Virus record (IMG/VR): IMGVR_UViG_3300042565_002652
Span: 1-22,235 of that record
Reading direction: 5' to 3' (one strand)
Length of the DNA stretch: 22,235 nt
Source: a virus
The position numbers and the translations under genes were made by a program. The notes under the pieces were generated by a model. That model was not told the origin of the DNA, did no database searches, and worked only from the letters and a program-made list of their open reading frames with translations. Of this stretch, positions 10,026 through 16,152 are shown one piece after another; position 1 is the stretch's first letter, and each line of letters opens with the position of its first letter.

Positions 10026-11858
10026 ATGAACATTCTTCAGGGGATCGAGCACCTGCACACGCTCGACGGCGCCAGCTTTGTGGCGTTTGACGTGGAGACC
10101 ACTGGGCTCCAGCCAAAATTTGGTGGTTTGCGGCTGCTGCAGCTGGCCACCGTGGATCAAGCGCCCGTTGTACTGGACTGCTGGCAGTTCAGCGATGAGG
10201 ACTGGATCACGCTGGAAAACTTCTTCACCAAGGAGCGGACCTGGCTGGCACACAATGCCGTGTTTGATCTGGGCTGGCTCCAAGAGCATGAGATTTACCC
10301 GGAAGGGCAGGTGCTCTGTTCGATGCTGGCTAGCCGGATCCTGACCAATGGCTTGGCCAACGTGAAGAACGGGCTCCAGCATGTGGTGCGGCGGTATTTG
10401 GGCTACGAGATTTCCAAGGAGGAACAGCGCAGTGACTGGTCGGCAGACTTGTCGGTGAGCCAGCTGGAATATGCGGCGAAGGATGTGGTGGTGTTGACGG
10501 AGTTGTGGGAGCCGATCATGCAGCGGATGGCGGCTGCGTCGCCGCCGTTGTTGCCGGCTTGGCACCTGGAGTGCAAGGCGTTGCCGGCAATGGCGCAGCT
10601 GTGGCGCACCGGGCTTCCTTTCGACAAGGACTCCTTACAACAGCTGATCGAGGACCTCGACATTGAGCACAACGAGGTTGGTGCCAAGTTCATCGAAGAC
10701 TTTGATGTGGCGCTGCCGGAACACGCCAAGCTGCATCGCGGGCTCGACGGCAACATCCTGTACCAGACAAAGCCTGGGGCGAAAGGTAAGAAAACTGATC
10801 CTGATGTTTTTAACCTAAATAGTCCGGTGCAGTTGCTGGCGAAGTTCACCGCGTTGTTGGGTGAGGCGCCTGTGGATATGAAGACGGGGAAGAAAAGTGC
10901 GAGTAAGTCTGCGCTCCAGGAATACATTGGGGAGCACAAACTTATTGCGGATTATTTGCGGTGGAAACGTGTAGAGAAGCGGCGGCAAATGGCGGAGACT
11001 TTGTTAAAGAATTTGTCGGATGATGGTTTTATTCGTGCCAGTTATCTGCAGATGGGGGCTGACACCGGCAGGATGAGTTGCATGAGTCCCAATCTGCAAC
11101 AAGTGCCGCGGGACGTGCGTTTTCGGGCTTGTGTGCAGGCACCAACTGGTTGGCGACTGGTTGTAGCGGACTATGGACAGATGGAGTTGCGGCTGGCGGC
11201 GGCAGAAGCTCAAGATCCTCTTATGACTCAGGTGTTCCAGCAGGGGAAAGACCTGCATACGATTACAGCGACGCAGATTTATGGGGTCAAGGAAGAAGAT
11301 GTTACAAAAGAACAGCGGCAAGTTAGTAAATCAGCCAACTTCGGTTTGTTATACGGAAGTGGTGCAAAAGGGCTCAGAAATTATGCAGCAGCAATGGGAA
11401 TCCAGATGGATCTTGATGAGGCTGCGACGGTGCGGGAAAAGTTCCACGCTGCATATAAAGGCATCTCCAAATGGCAGCGCAACAATGCTCGCGCTGCTGA
11501 TGCGGCTCCGGACAATCCATCTATCCGCATACGCATGTCGGGCTTGCGGCGGTTTCTACCGGGCGAGAACAATAAACTTACGACCCGTTGCAACACCCCA
11601 ATCCAAGGAGCTGGTGCCGCCGTCCTCAAACTTACGCTCGGCAAACTGTGGCCGTTCCTTAAAGCAGACGGGGAAGAGCGGGTGCGCTTGGCCGGCGTGG
11701 TGCATGACGAGATTATCCTGCTCGTGAAAGAAGAACACGCCGACGTTTGGGCCGCTCAGCTCCAGGCAATCATGGAAGAAGCTGAAGCTAAGTGGCTTGG
11801 CGATATTCCACCGCTGGCCGAGGCTAAGGTCGGGTTGAGCTGGGACCAGGCAAAGTGA
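10026..11858 (+). CDS. polA: Family A DNA polymerase with 3'-5' exonuclease, 610 aa
   Basis: The phage replicative polymerase of the Pol I family, without a 5'-3' exonuclease domain. The proofreading domain has Exo I FDVETTGL (D22, E24), Exo II HNAVFDLGW (N77, D81) and Exo III YAAKDVVVL (Y149, D153). The polymerase domain begins near TGRMSCMSPNLQQVP (348-361). Motif A is VVADYGQMELR (D382). Motif B is R431...K435...F439GLLY443G, and motif C is VVHDEI (H560, D561, E562). Motif A has Gly where Ser is usual (DYSQIELR). F439 corresponds to E. coli Phe762. The central part, about 10780-11350, looks more AT-rich than the flanks. The GTG of the next gene overlaps its stop. Confidence 0.95.
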   Translation: MNILQGIEHLHTLDGASFVAFDVETTGLQPKFGGLRLLQLATVDQAPVVLDCWQFSDEDWITLENFFTKERTWLAHNAVFDLGWLQEHEIYPEGQVLCSMLASRILTNGLANVKNGLQHVVRRYLGYEISKEEQRSDWSADLSVSQLEYAAKDVVVLTELWEPIMQRMAAASPPLLPAWHLECKALPAMAQLWRTGLPFDKDSLQQLIEDLDIEHNEVGAKFIEDFDVALPEHAKLHRGLDGNILYQTKPGAKGKKTDPDVFNLNSPVQLLAKFTALLGEAPVDMKTGKKSASKSALQEYIGEHKLIADYLRWKRVEKRRQMAETLLKNLSDDGFIRASYLQMGADTGRMSCMSPNLQQVPRDVRFRACVQAPTGWRLVVADYGQMELRLAAAEAQDPLMTQVFQQGKDLHTITATQIYGVKEEDVTKEQRQVSKSANFGLLYGSGAKGLRNYAAAMGIQMDLDEAATVREKFHAAYKGISKWQRNNARAADAAPDNPSIRIRMSGLRRFLPGENNKLTTRCNTPIQGAGAAVLKLTLGKLWPFLKADGEERVRLAGVVHDEIILLVKEEHADVWAAQLQAIMEEAEAKWLGDIPPLAEAKVGLSWDQAK

Positions 11859-12025
11859 TCCAGGAGGACTTCGAGTATCGGGTCAGGATGTATGCACTCC
11901 ATGGCCCGATGCACGATGTTTATGTGGTGGCGCCAGATGCGTTCCAGGCGCACCAGCAGGTCAGGCAGCAGTATCCCGGCAGACTGGTTCAGTCCATTGT
12001 TCGTGTCGCAAAGTTAGACCAGTGA
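11855..12025 (+). CDS. Hypothetical 56-aa protein, translationally linked to polA
   Basis: The GTG at 11855 overlaps the polymerase stop as GTGA, and its own stop (12023-12025) overlaps the next GTG in the same way. The product is soluble and strand/helix mixed (FEYRVRMYALHG, YVVAPDAFQAHQQVRQQYPG, VQSIVRVAKL). This is the kind of compact fold often seen in 50-60 aa phage proteins. The paired GTGA junctions strongly suggest it is real. No family recognised. Confidence 0.7.
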   Translation: MIQEDFEYRVRMYALHGPMHDVYVVAPDAFQAHQQVRQQYPGRLVQSIVRVAKLDQ

Positions 12026-12231
12026 GTCCAGCCCGCACGGGAAGGGAACTTGTGATGGAGTGGCTCCAGCGGGAGATAAGGCTGGCGAAGACGGCGGATT
12101 TGCACAGAATGGCTGCGTTTTTGGAGTGGGCGCGGCAAATTCGGCAGGGGTGTGCCAAGCAGAGGGGTGGGGCGAGGCGGGCGCAGTCCAATGCGTGGCG
12201 GAAAAAAGTGGATGAGGATATTCGGTGGTAG
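12022..12231 (+). CDS. Hypothetical basic protein, 69 aa
   Basis: Begins with a GTG in a GTGA overlap with the 56-aa gene. It has a helical first half (ELVMEWLQREIRLAKTADLHRM) and a second half rich in Arg, Lys and Trp (AKQRGGARRAQSNAWRKK) that could bind nucleic acid. Its last base is the first base of the inverted-repeat region (12231-12273) upstream of the ribbon-helix-helix-like gene. No named domain. Confidence 0.6.
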   Translation: MSPARTGRELVMEWLQREIRLAKTADLHRMAAFLEWARQIRQGCAKQRGGARRAQSNAWRKKVDEDIRW

Positions 12232-12273
12232 GTCTAGTGTGTCTCATTGTGCTATTGTGTATGAGACTAGACC
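12231..12273 (+). promoter_or_regulatory. Inverted-repeat operator/hairpin upstream of the RHH-like gene
   Basis: GGTCTAGT (12231-12238) is the exact inverse of ACTAGACC (12266-12273), and GTCTCAT (12241-12247) is the exact inverse of ATGAGAC (12261-12267). The arms could fold into one bulged hairpin or serve as two nested operator pairs. The structure ends 7 bases before the ATG at 12281 and covers most of the 49-base gap, where a promoter would have to lie. ACTAGAC recurs at 12603-12609, after the gene. Binding by the gene's own product is inferred. Confidence 0.6.
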
Positions 12274-12280
12274 ACGTACC

Positions 12281-12556
12281 ATGCCGCTGAAGCACGGATC
12301 GAAGCTGTATTGCCAGTTGCTGCTGGACCCGCATCGGTACAAGCTGGCGGAAAATCTTGCGGCTGGGGAAGGTAAAAAGGTGACGGCGTTGCTGCGGGAT
12401 ATGGTTTATACGGCGCTCGAAAAAGCTCTGCCGGCCTCGGAATACAAGGCGGCGGAGGCTGCGGATGAAGCCTTGTGGCGTGAGTCGGTGAAAAAGCGGG
12501 TGGAGGGCAGGATGCGCTCCAGGCAAGAACAACCGAAAGCAGGACCGGACGCATAA
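12281..12556 (+). CDS. Ribbon-helix-helix-like (CopG/Arc type) small protein, 91 aa
   Basis: The ATG at 12281 is preferred to one at 12152, which lies inside the previous gene and upstream of the inverted repeats. Residues about 6-50 fit a ribbon-helix-helix: a short strand (SKLYCQLLLD), a first helix (HRYKLAENLAAGEG) and a second helix (VTALLRDMVYTALEKALP). A charged helical tail with EALWRESVKKRVEGR follows, ending in a basic disordered stretch. I recall similar proteins from marine picocyanobacteria and their phages. A DNA-binding autorepressor acting on the flanking CTAGAC repeats is plausible. Confidence 0.65.
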   Translation: MPLKHGSKLYCQLLLDPHRYKLAENLAAGEGKKVTALLRDMVYTALEKALPASEYKAAEAADEALWRESVKKRVEGRMRSRQEQPKAGPDA

Positions 12557-12634
12557 GACTCAGTTAGATGTCTTCATAGTCTGGTCTGATGGTGTAGGAT
12601 CTACTAGACTTACACAGTAATTCAATTACAACAG
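12557..12634 (+). promoter_or_regulatory. 78-bp AT-rich spacer with operator-like repeats
   Basis: Holds no gene. It contains ACTAGAC (12603-12609), a third copy of the motif flanking the RHH-like gene's start, plus the related ATAGTCTGGTCTG near 12576. ACACAGTAATTCAATTAC lies just before the ATG at 12635. This is a likely control region for the following three genes, but no clear -35/-10 pair can be drawn. Confidence 0.35.
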
Positions 12635-12850
12635 ATGACTCGGTATGTGGTTATGGCCGGGGATCGCTGGGTCACAGCGGTCTACGGACCAGGGAATGGA
12701 ATCGGTTTTACGGCGACCAAGGAGGATGCGTCTAGCTGGGTCACGTACGAGCGTGCTGTCGAGGCGGCGCGAGTTGTTGCTGACCGCACTAACAGCTTTG
12801 TTGCTGTTCATAGCATTGAAGAACCCAACTATCCCAAGTCATGGAAATAG
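12635..12850 (+). CDS. Hypothetical protein, 71 aa
   Basis: First gene after the RHH-like gene and its spacer. Small alpha/beta pattern: VVMAGDRWVTAVYGPGNGIG (two strands), FTATKEDASSWVTYERAVEAARVV (a strand and helix) and FVAVHSIEE. It resembles many short phage proteins that fold as one sheet packed on one helix. It overlaps the next gene by 10 bases. No function can be given. Confidence 0.65.
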   Translation: MTRYVVMAGDRWVTAVYGPGNGIGFTATKEDASSWVTYERAVEAARVVADRTNSFVAVHSIEEPNYPKSWK

Positions 12851-13110
12851 TGCCGGCGCAGGGAAAACTTCGGCAGTACGAGCTAACGATTTGGTTGCCC
12901 GGTAAGGGTGCCAAACGGGATCTGGTAAAGGGGTTGTCGCTGAATCACGCGATTCAGATGGCAAGGAATCTTTACCCGAATTGCATGGTGGAGGTGCCGC
13001 CTGAGGCGGCGCCGAAGCCTAGGCTGGCGCGGTCACATGCTGGTCCCAAGGAAGGACGGAACCGGCGACTCAAACTCGTGGAGAAAAAGCAGAATGAGCA
13101 CACCAGCTGA
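12841..13110 (+). CDS. Hypothetical protein, 89 aa
   Basis: Small alpha/beta front part: LRQYELTIWLPGKGAKRDL, then GLSLNHAIQMARNLYPNCMVEV, a helix ending at a conserved-looking YPNC. This is followed by a long basic tail (KPRLARSHAGPKEGRNRRLK, then KKQNE). The overall shape resembles the 71-aa protein upstream with an added tail. It overlaps the preceding gene by 10 bases and the next by 17, which supports the reading frame. No family. Confidence 0.65.
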   Translation: MEIVPAQGKLRQYELTIWLPGKGAKRDLVKGLSLNHAIQMARNLYPNCMVEVPPEAAPKPRLARSHAGPKEGRNRRLKLVEKKQNEHTS

Positions 13111-13276
13111 TTGGGCGACGGAAGCCTGGGCGCGGGTTTGCGTGGATGATGCGCGGACTCGTTTCTTGGACAGATTATATGTACAAGATGGCCGGGACAG
13201 TTCCGATCATCCGCTCCATTCGCTGTACACCGGCTTGTACCAGCAGTACATCGAGCAGTTGGAGAAGGGCGACTAG
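13094..13276 (+). CDS. Hypothetical protein, 60 aa
   Basis: The ATG at 13094 overlaps the previous stop by 17 bases and is preferred to an ATG at 13037 deep in that gene. Helical and rich in aromatic and acidic residues (ADWATEAWARVCVDDARTRF, then YTGLYQQYIEQLEKG). It is the last gene of the rightward block. Its TAG stop lies in the palindrome CTAG at 13273-13276, shared with the stop of the first convergent leftward gene. Function unknown. Confidence 0.6.
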   Translation: MSTPADWATEAWARVCVDDARTRFLDRLYVQDGRDSSDHPLHSLYTGLYQQYIEQLEKGD

Positions 13277-13500
13277 GCCGAGTCGCGGTCTAGGCCAAAT
13301 TGCTCGGTGAGGTTTTCTGCGGCTTCGCGGATAGCCCACCGGGCTTTTGTTTGCTCCAGCTGGTGGAGCGTGTTCAGGATGAGGGCGGCTTCAAGGAGGC
13401 CACGGTAATCGCCGGAATTGAAGCGGTCGATCAACCACTGGTCGGTGGCGGCCTTGTGGAAGCAGGATTCGGTGGTGTGTTCGATGGGGCGCATGGTCAC
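13273..13500 (-). CDS. Hypothetical protein, 75 aa
   Basis: Last gene of the leftward late block. A GTG at 13500 overlaps the endolysin stop as GTGA. An ATG two codons later is an alternative start. The protein is helical: ATDQWLIDRFNSGDYRGLLE, then AALILNTLHQLEQTKARWAIREAAENL. It may pack as a short helical bundle. Its location right after endolysin suggests late expression, but no lysis motif or membrane segment is present. The stop shares CTAG with the convergent gene. Confidence 0.65.
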   Translation of the reverse strand: MTMRPIEHTTESCFHKAATDQWLIDRFNSGDYRGLLEAALILNTLHQLEQTKARWAIREAAENLTEQFGLDRDSA

Positions 13501-14624
13501 CTAGGGCGAACTTTAAGGAACCAGCCGGTATCGTCACCCTCAATTAGCCAACGAGGCAGCCAGTTTTTGCGGGAGTAGGCGACGCCAGCTCCACCCTTGT
13601 GGCTGACGTAGCCACCGTTGACGAGGTTGGCCTCGCCGTAGGGATCGTTGTGGATGAAGTGGGTTGGGGTGAAGCCGACGACGACACTCCAGTGGCCGGT
13701 GCCGGATGGGTTGCTCACGGGGCCTTTGTGGAGCCAGCCGACTGGAGTGGGGTAGCCATTGTTAATCTCGTTCTCCAGGTCTTCGACTGTGCCGTCCATC
13801 TCGAAGGTGGCGGTTAGTCCCAGGGCTTTGAAGGCAGCGATTTGGGCTTTGGGGTCGGTGGTGTCGCCAAAGCGGGCGCGGAGTTTGTTGTACTCGTAGT
13901 CGCCCGAGATCTTGCCGTAATAGCGGGCCACCATTGCGCAGCTGGAGCTGAAGCACTGCCGGTAGCCGGTGGCGCCATCGTCAGGCCCCAACTGATACTC
14001 GTAAGCAACCTTTAGGACCTTTTCTTTCGGTTTTACGAGAGGTTTAGCTCCCGCGTGCTGGGTCATCAGCTCGATCAGCTTGCCGGCATAGTTTGGATCA
14101 GTTGCGTAACCCTCTTTCACCAGCCATTGGGCGGCTTCTTCGCGGGTGCTGGCGTTGTTGCAGCCTTTGTAGGTTTTGAAGTCTTTGTACCAGTGGTCAA
14201 CGAGGTAGATGACGCAGGACAGTAAATCGGGGAAGTCGATGAAGCTGTCGGTGATCGTCACCCACTGGTTGTTGATGAACTCTTGGGTTTTGGTGTCGCT
14301 GCCCGAGCCCTTAAGGCCGAAGAAGTTGTTGCGGCCTGAAACGAGTTTGCCGTAGCTGGATTCCAGTGCCCACTGGGCGGCAACAAGTTCGGGGAATTTG
14401 GCGCCGGCGACGCGGGCGGCTTCGAGCACGCCTTCCCAGGTGTTGGGGAAGTTGGTTTGTTTGCCGGCTACGCTCCAGGTCTTGAACCAGCCCTGGTCGC
14501 GGCCGAGAATGTTGGGATTGGCCTTGTTGATGAGTTGTTCCAGCTCGGTGATGGCCGCCATCTGGTGAGGGAGGGCCTTGTAGTACCGGAACAAATCGCC
14601 TAGGCGGATCTTGTTGGTTGCCAT
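13497..14624 (-). CDS. Two-domain endolysin: glucosaminidase plus C39-like peptidase, 375 aa
   Basis: Cell-wall lysin built from two catalytic domains. Residues about 60-192 match FlgJ-type glucosaminidases: VAAQWALESSYGK with the likely catalytic E88, then GRNNFFGLKG and a WLVKEGYATDPNYAGKL segment near 167-183. About 200-375 look like a peptidase C39-type cysteine protease: YRQCFSSSCAMVARYYG (C224 or C229 as nucleophile), GTGHWSVVVGF (H311) and HNDPYG (D327). No signal peptide is seen, so holin-dependent release is expected. AGGG lies 9 bases before the ATG. It follows the small membrane-protein gene ending at 14644. The domain pairing is inferred from motifs. Confidence 0.85.
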   Translation of the reverse strand: MATNKIRLGDLFRYYKALPHQMAAITELEQLINKANPNILGRDQGWFKTWSVAGKQTNFPNTWEGVLEAARVAGAKFPELVAAQWALESSYGKLVSGRNNFFGLKGSGSDTKTQEFINNQWVTITDSFIDFPDLLSCVIYLVDHWYKDFKTYKGCNNASTREEAAQWLVKEGYATDPNYAGKLIELMTQHAGAKPLVKPKEKVLKVAYEYQLGPDDGATGYRQCFSSSCAMVARYYGKISGDYEYNKLRARFGDTTDPKAQIAAFKALGLTATFEMDGTVEDLENEINNGYPTPVGWLHKGPVSNPSGTGHWSVVVGFTPTHFIHNDPYGEANLVNGGYVSHKGGAGVAYSRKNWLPRWLIEGDDTGWFLKVRPR

Positions 14625-14643
14625 GACAAGGCCCTCTTCAGTG

Positions 14644-14784
14644 TCAGCGACGCTTGGGGAATGTCAGGCGGAGCGCCTGGAGCACCAGCTGGATCCAGCT
14701 ATTGGATTTGAGCTTGCTCATGCCGATGATCTCGCTGCCGGCGGCAACGACGATGGCAACAACAGCAATGGTCTTGTCGTCCAT
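14644..14784 (-). CDS. 46-aa membrane protein, possible holin
   Basis: Starts with MDDKTIAVVAIVVAAGSEII, a charged tip followed by one hydrophobic helix. It continues with a short amphipathic stretch (NSWIQLVLQALRLTF) and ends PKRR. It lies 19 bases upstream of the endolysin gene in the same direction, where a holin is expected. One or two membrane spans, small size and a basic C-terminus are typical of small holins, but these proteins share little sequence and I cannot prove it. It is too short to appear in most ORF calls. Confidence 0.6.
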   Translation of the reverse strand: MDDKTIAVVAIVVAAGSEIIGMSKLKSNSWIQLVLQALRLTFPKRR

Positions 14785-14854
14785 GAGAAATCAGTAGTTC
14801 CAATGAAGTTTAGCTGTAGTAGACAAGAGCGCCAGAGCACGTAATAGTTTCTAC

Positions 14855-14873
14855 GGCTACCGTTCGGGTAGCC
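14855..14873 (+). promoter_or_regulatory. Hairpin upstream of the second HNH gene
   Basis: GGCTACC (14855-14861) and GGTAGCC (14867-14873) form a perfect 7-bp stem with a 5-nt loop, ending 10 bases before the ATG at 14884. No U-run follows on either strand. On the opposite strand it would lie in the leader of the 46-aa membrane protein, so either transcript could use it. Confidence 0.45.
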
Positions 14874-14883
14874 ACTGCCGGGT

Positions 14884-15204
14884 ATGGACCATCGCATCGA
14901 AGATGGCGAATACTTAAACAAAAAAGAGGCAAAGTTAAGGTTTAGGCAATCAATCCTGAGCGATTGGGATAACTGCTGCGCGTATTGCGGGGATGACCTG
15001 GGGCGTGCAGCAACGCTGGATCACGTTCACCCAAAAATGAAGGGAGGGTTGACGCACCAGCAGAATTTGGTGGCGTGCTGTTTTGCCTGCAATATCGCTA
15101 AGTCGTCGGAGGATTGGATTGAGTGGTACCGGCGCCAGCCGTTTTGGACAGAGGAGCGGGAGGATCAGATTATTTATTGGGTTACGGGAGGTCTTGTTGC
15201 TTAG
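14884..15204 (+). CDS. HNH endonuclease, 106 aa, antisense to the late block
   Basis: A compact HNH protein with zinc-binding CAYC (C32, C35) and CFAC (C66, C69), core DHVHP (D46, H47, H49), GG, N61 and CN..K (N70, K73). This is the standard zinc-stabilised HNH fold. It is encoded on the strand opposite its neighbours, between the 61-aa gene (which it overlaps by 23 bases at its 3' end) and the holin-like gene. I recall similar proteins near lysis genes in cyanophages. A homing role fits its intruder-like orientation, but a role in packaging or host DNA breakdown cannot be excluded. Confidence 0.85.
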   Translation: MDHRIEDGEYLNKKEAKLRFRQSILSDWDNCCAYCGDDLGRAATLDHVHPKMKGGLTHQQNLVACCFACNIAKSSEDWIEWYRRQPFWTEEREDQIIYWVTGGLVA

Positions 15205-15367
15205 GGTCCCAACCCATGCCTTCGAGGTACATCATGGCGATGTAGTGGTCTTCGGCGTAACGGCATACACCACCTTTGCAGGCGCGGTAGTAGATGTCGC
15301 CCGAATCGCCGATGAGTTGATCCAGGGAATAGCCGCCGTCATATTCGGTGGTGTGGATGACGGACAT
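15182..15367 (-). CDS. Hypothetical protein, 61 aa
   Basis: Small acidic protein with two Cys near the middle (YYRACKGGVCRYAEDHYIAM). The segment IYYRAC...CRYAEDHYIAMMYLEGMG could form a small disulfide- or metal-linked unit. The ATG overlaps the previous gene's stop (TGATG, 15365-15369). Its 3' end overlaps the oppositely oriented HNH gene by 23 bases. Part of the leftward late block. No family recognised. Confidence 0.65.
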   Translation of the reverse strand: MSVIHTTEYDGGYSLDQLIGDSGDIYYRACKGGVCRYAEDHYIAMMYLEGMGWDPKQQDLP

Positions 15368-15609
15368 CAGCGTCTCAGCTCCAGTTTGATGATGCGGACG
15401 TCGTGATCTTTAACGGTGTCTTCCAGTTCACCCACGCGGGCTTTGAACTGTTCTTGATTTTGGATGACTCGTTCCAGCTGGGATGGGACTGTGTAAACGA
15501 GATAGCCGATGCCGGTGATCGCGCCACCGGCAAGGAGTACGACGAGGCCGGCGGCGGCTTCTTGCTTTACACCCCGCCAAAAACCAGTGTCAGACGGGGT
15601 TTGGCTCAC
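15367..15609 (-). CDS. Membrane-anchored coiled-coil protein, 80 aa
   Basis: A polar N-terminus of about 18 residues is followed by one clear transmembrane helix (AGLVVLLAGGAITGIGYLVY, 20-39). A charged heptad-like helix follows (LERVIQNQEQF, then VGELEDTVKDHDVRIIKL, about 45-77), ending in RR. Phage proteins of this type occur in lysis cassettes as holin-like or spanin-like accessories. The neighbouring holin-like and endolysin genes support a lysis role. The GTG start has no strong ribosome-binding site. Confidence 0.65.
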   Translation of the reverse strand: MSQTPSDTGFWRGVKQEAAAGLVVLLAGGAITGIGYLVYTVPSQLERVIQNQEQFKARVGELEDTVKDHDVRIIKLELRR

Positions 15610-15649
15610 CGCAGGAAAATGCTCTACCTATATTTTATGCGCTGGTCCA

Positions 15650-15787
15650 TCAGCCCTTACCTTGGCCGCGCATCTTTTTGCGCCCGTGGTTAGGGAGGCT
15701 GTGTTGCCCTTGGCCTTGGCGGGTGCGCTTGGGTTTGCCGGGCTTGTGCTCGATGCGGGCGGTGCCGGTTTTGGACTTTACTGCCAC
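15650..15787 (-). CDS. Small basic RQGQG protein, 45 aa
   Basis: A GTG at 15787 overlaps the upstream stop by 10 bases. The product is very basic and low in hydrophobic residues: AVKSKTGTARIEHKPGKP, then KRTRQGQGQHSLPNHGRKK and RGQGKG. I recall short proteins with repeated RQGQG/RGQG motifs in picocyanobacterial phages and hosts, with no known role. The composition suggests nucleic acid binding. It is absent from simple ORF lists because of its length and is easily lost among longer antisense frames. Confidence 0.65.
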   Translation of the reverse strand: MAVKSKTGTARIEHKPGKPKRTRQGQGQHSLPNHGRKKMRGQGKG

Positions 15788-16104
15788 GGCACACCTGCGG
15801 CCTTGCTGGGAGCCCGATGCTCATCCAACTGGCTCTGCAGGGCAGCTTCAATTTCAGCCACCTTCTCGGCGCCAAAAGCATCTTTCACCCAGCCGATCAC
15901 CGTGTCTTCGGTAAGATCTGCAAACGGGATCAACGTGTCGGGGCGTTCAAATCCGAGGCTGCCGTAGGCACCGCTGTTGTAGGTGCCGTCTTCTGCGGTG
16001 ACCGTGTAGTGCGCCGTCATCACAAACCCGTCTGCGGTTTCGCGTTCCAAGTTGGCAATCTTCCAGGTGAAGACGGTGGCAGGCTTAGTTGGGGCTTTGG
16101 TCAT
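15778..16104 (-). CDS. Small conserved phage protein next to fibre genes, 108 aa
   Basis: After a short Thr/Pro-rich start, FTWKIANLERETADGFVMTA (12-31) and HYTVTAEDGTYNSGAYGS form a strand-rich half. IPFADLTEDTVIGWVKDAFG and EKVAEIEAALQSQLDEH form a helical half, and the C-terminus is a GVPW motif. I associate this pattern (W-K-I..L-E-R, ...GVPW end) with a family found beside tail-fibre genes of cyanophages, possibly annotated DUF7936, but I am not sure of the name. It lies between the long fibre gene and the RQGQG gene. It could be a tail component or chaperone; function unproven. Confidence 0.75.
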   Translation of the reverse strand: MTKAPTKPATVFTWKIANLERETADGFVMTAHYTVTAEDGTYNSGAYGSLGFERPDTLIPFADLTEDTVIGWVKDAFGAEKVAEIEAALQSQLDEHRAPSKAAGVPWQ

Positions 16105-16152
16105 GGTGAAAGCTGGTTCTGTTGTAGTTTAATACGGTCGGCTATTTATGGT

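Noticed and set aside
10017-10565. 182-codon minus-strand frame at the start of polA
   Set aside because: Antisense to the exonuclease domain with intact Exo I-III motifs on the plus strand.
15690-15881. 63-codon minus-strand frame
   Set aside because: Overlaps the RQGQG gene and the 108-aa gene in another frame; its Arg/Pro/His-rich translation is a shadow.
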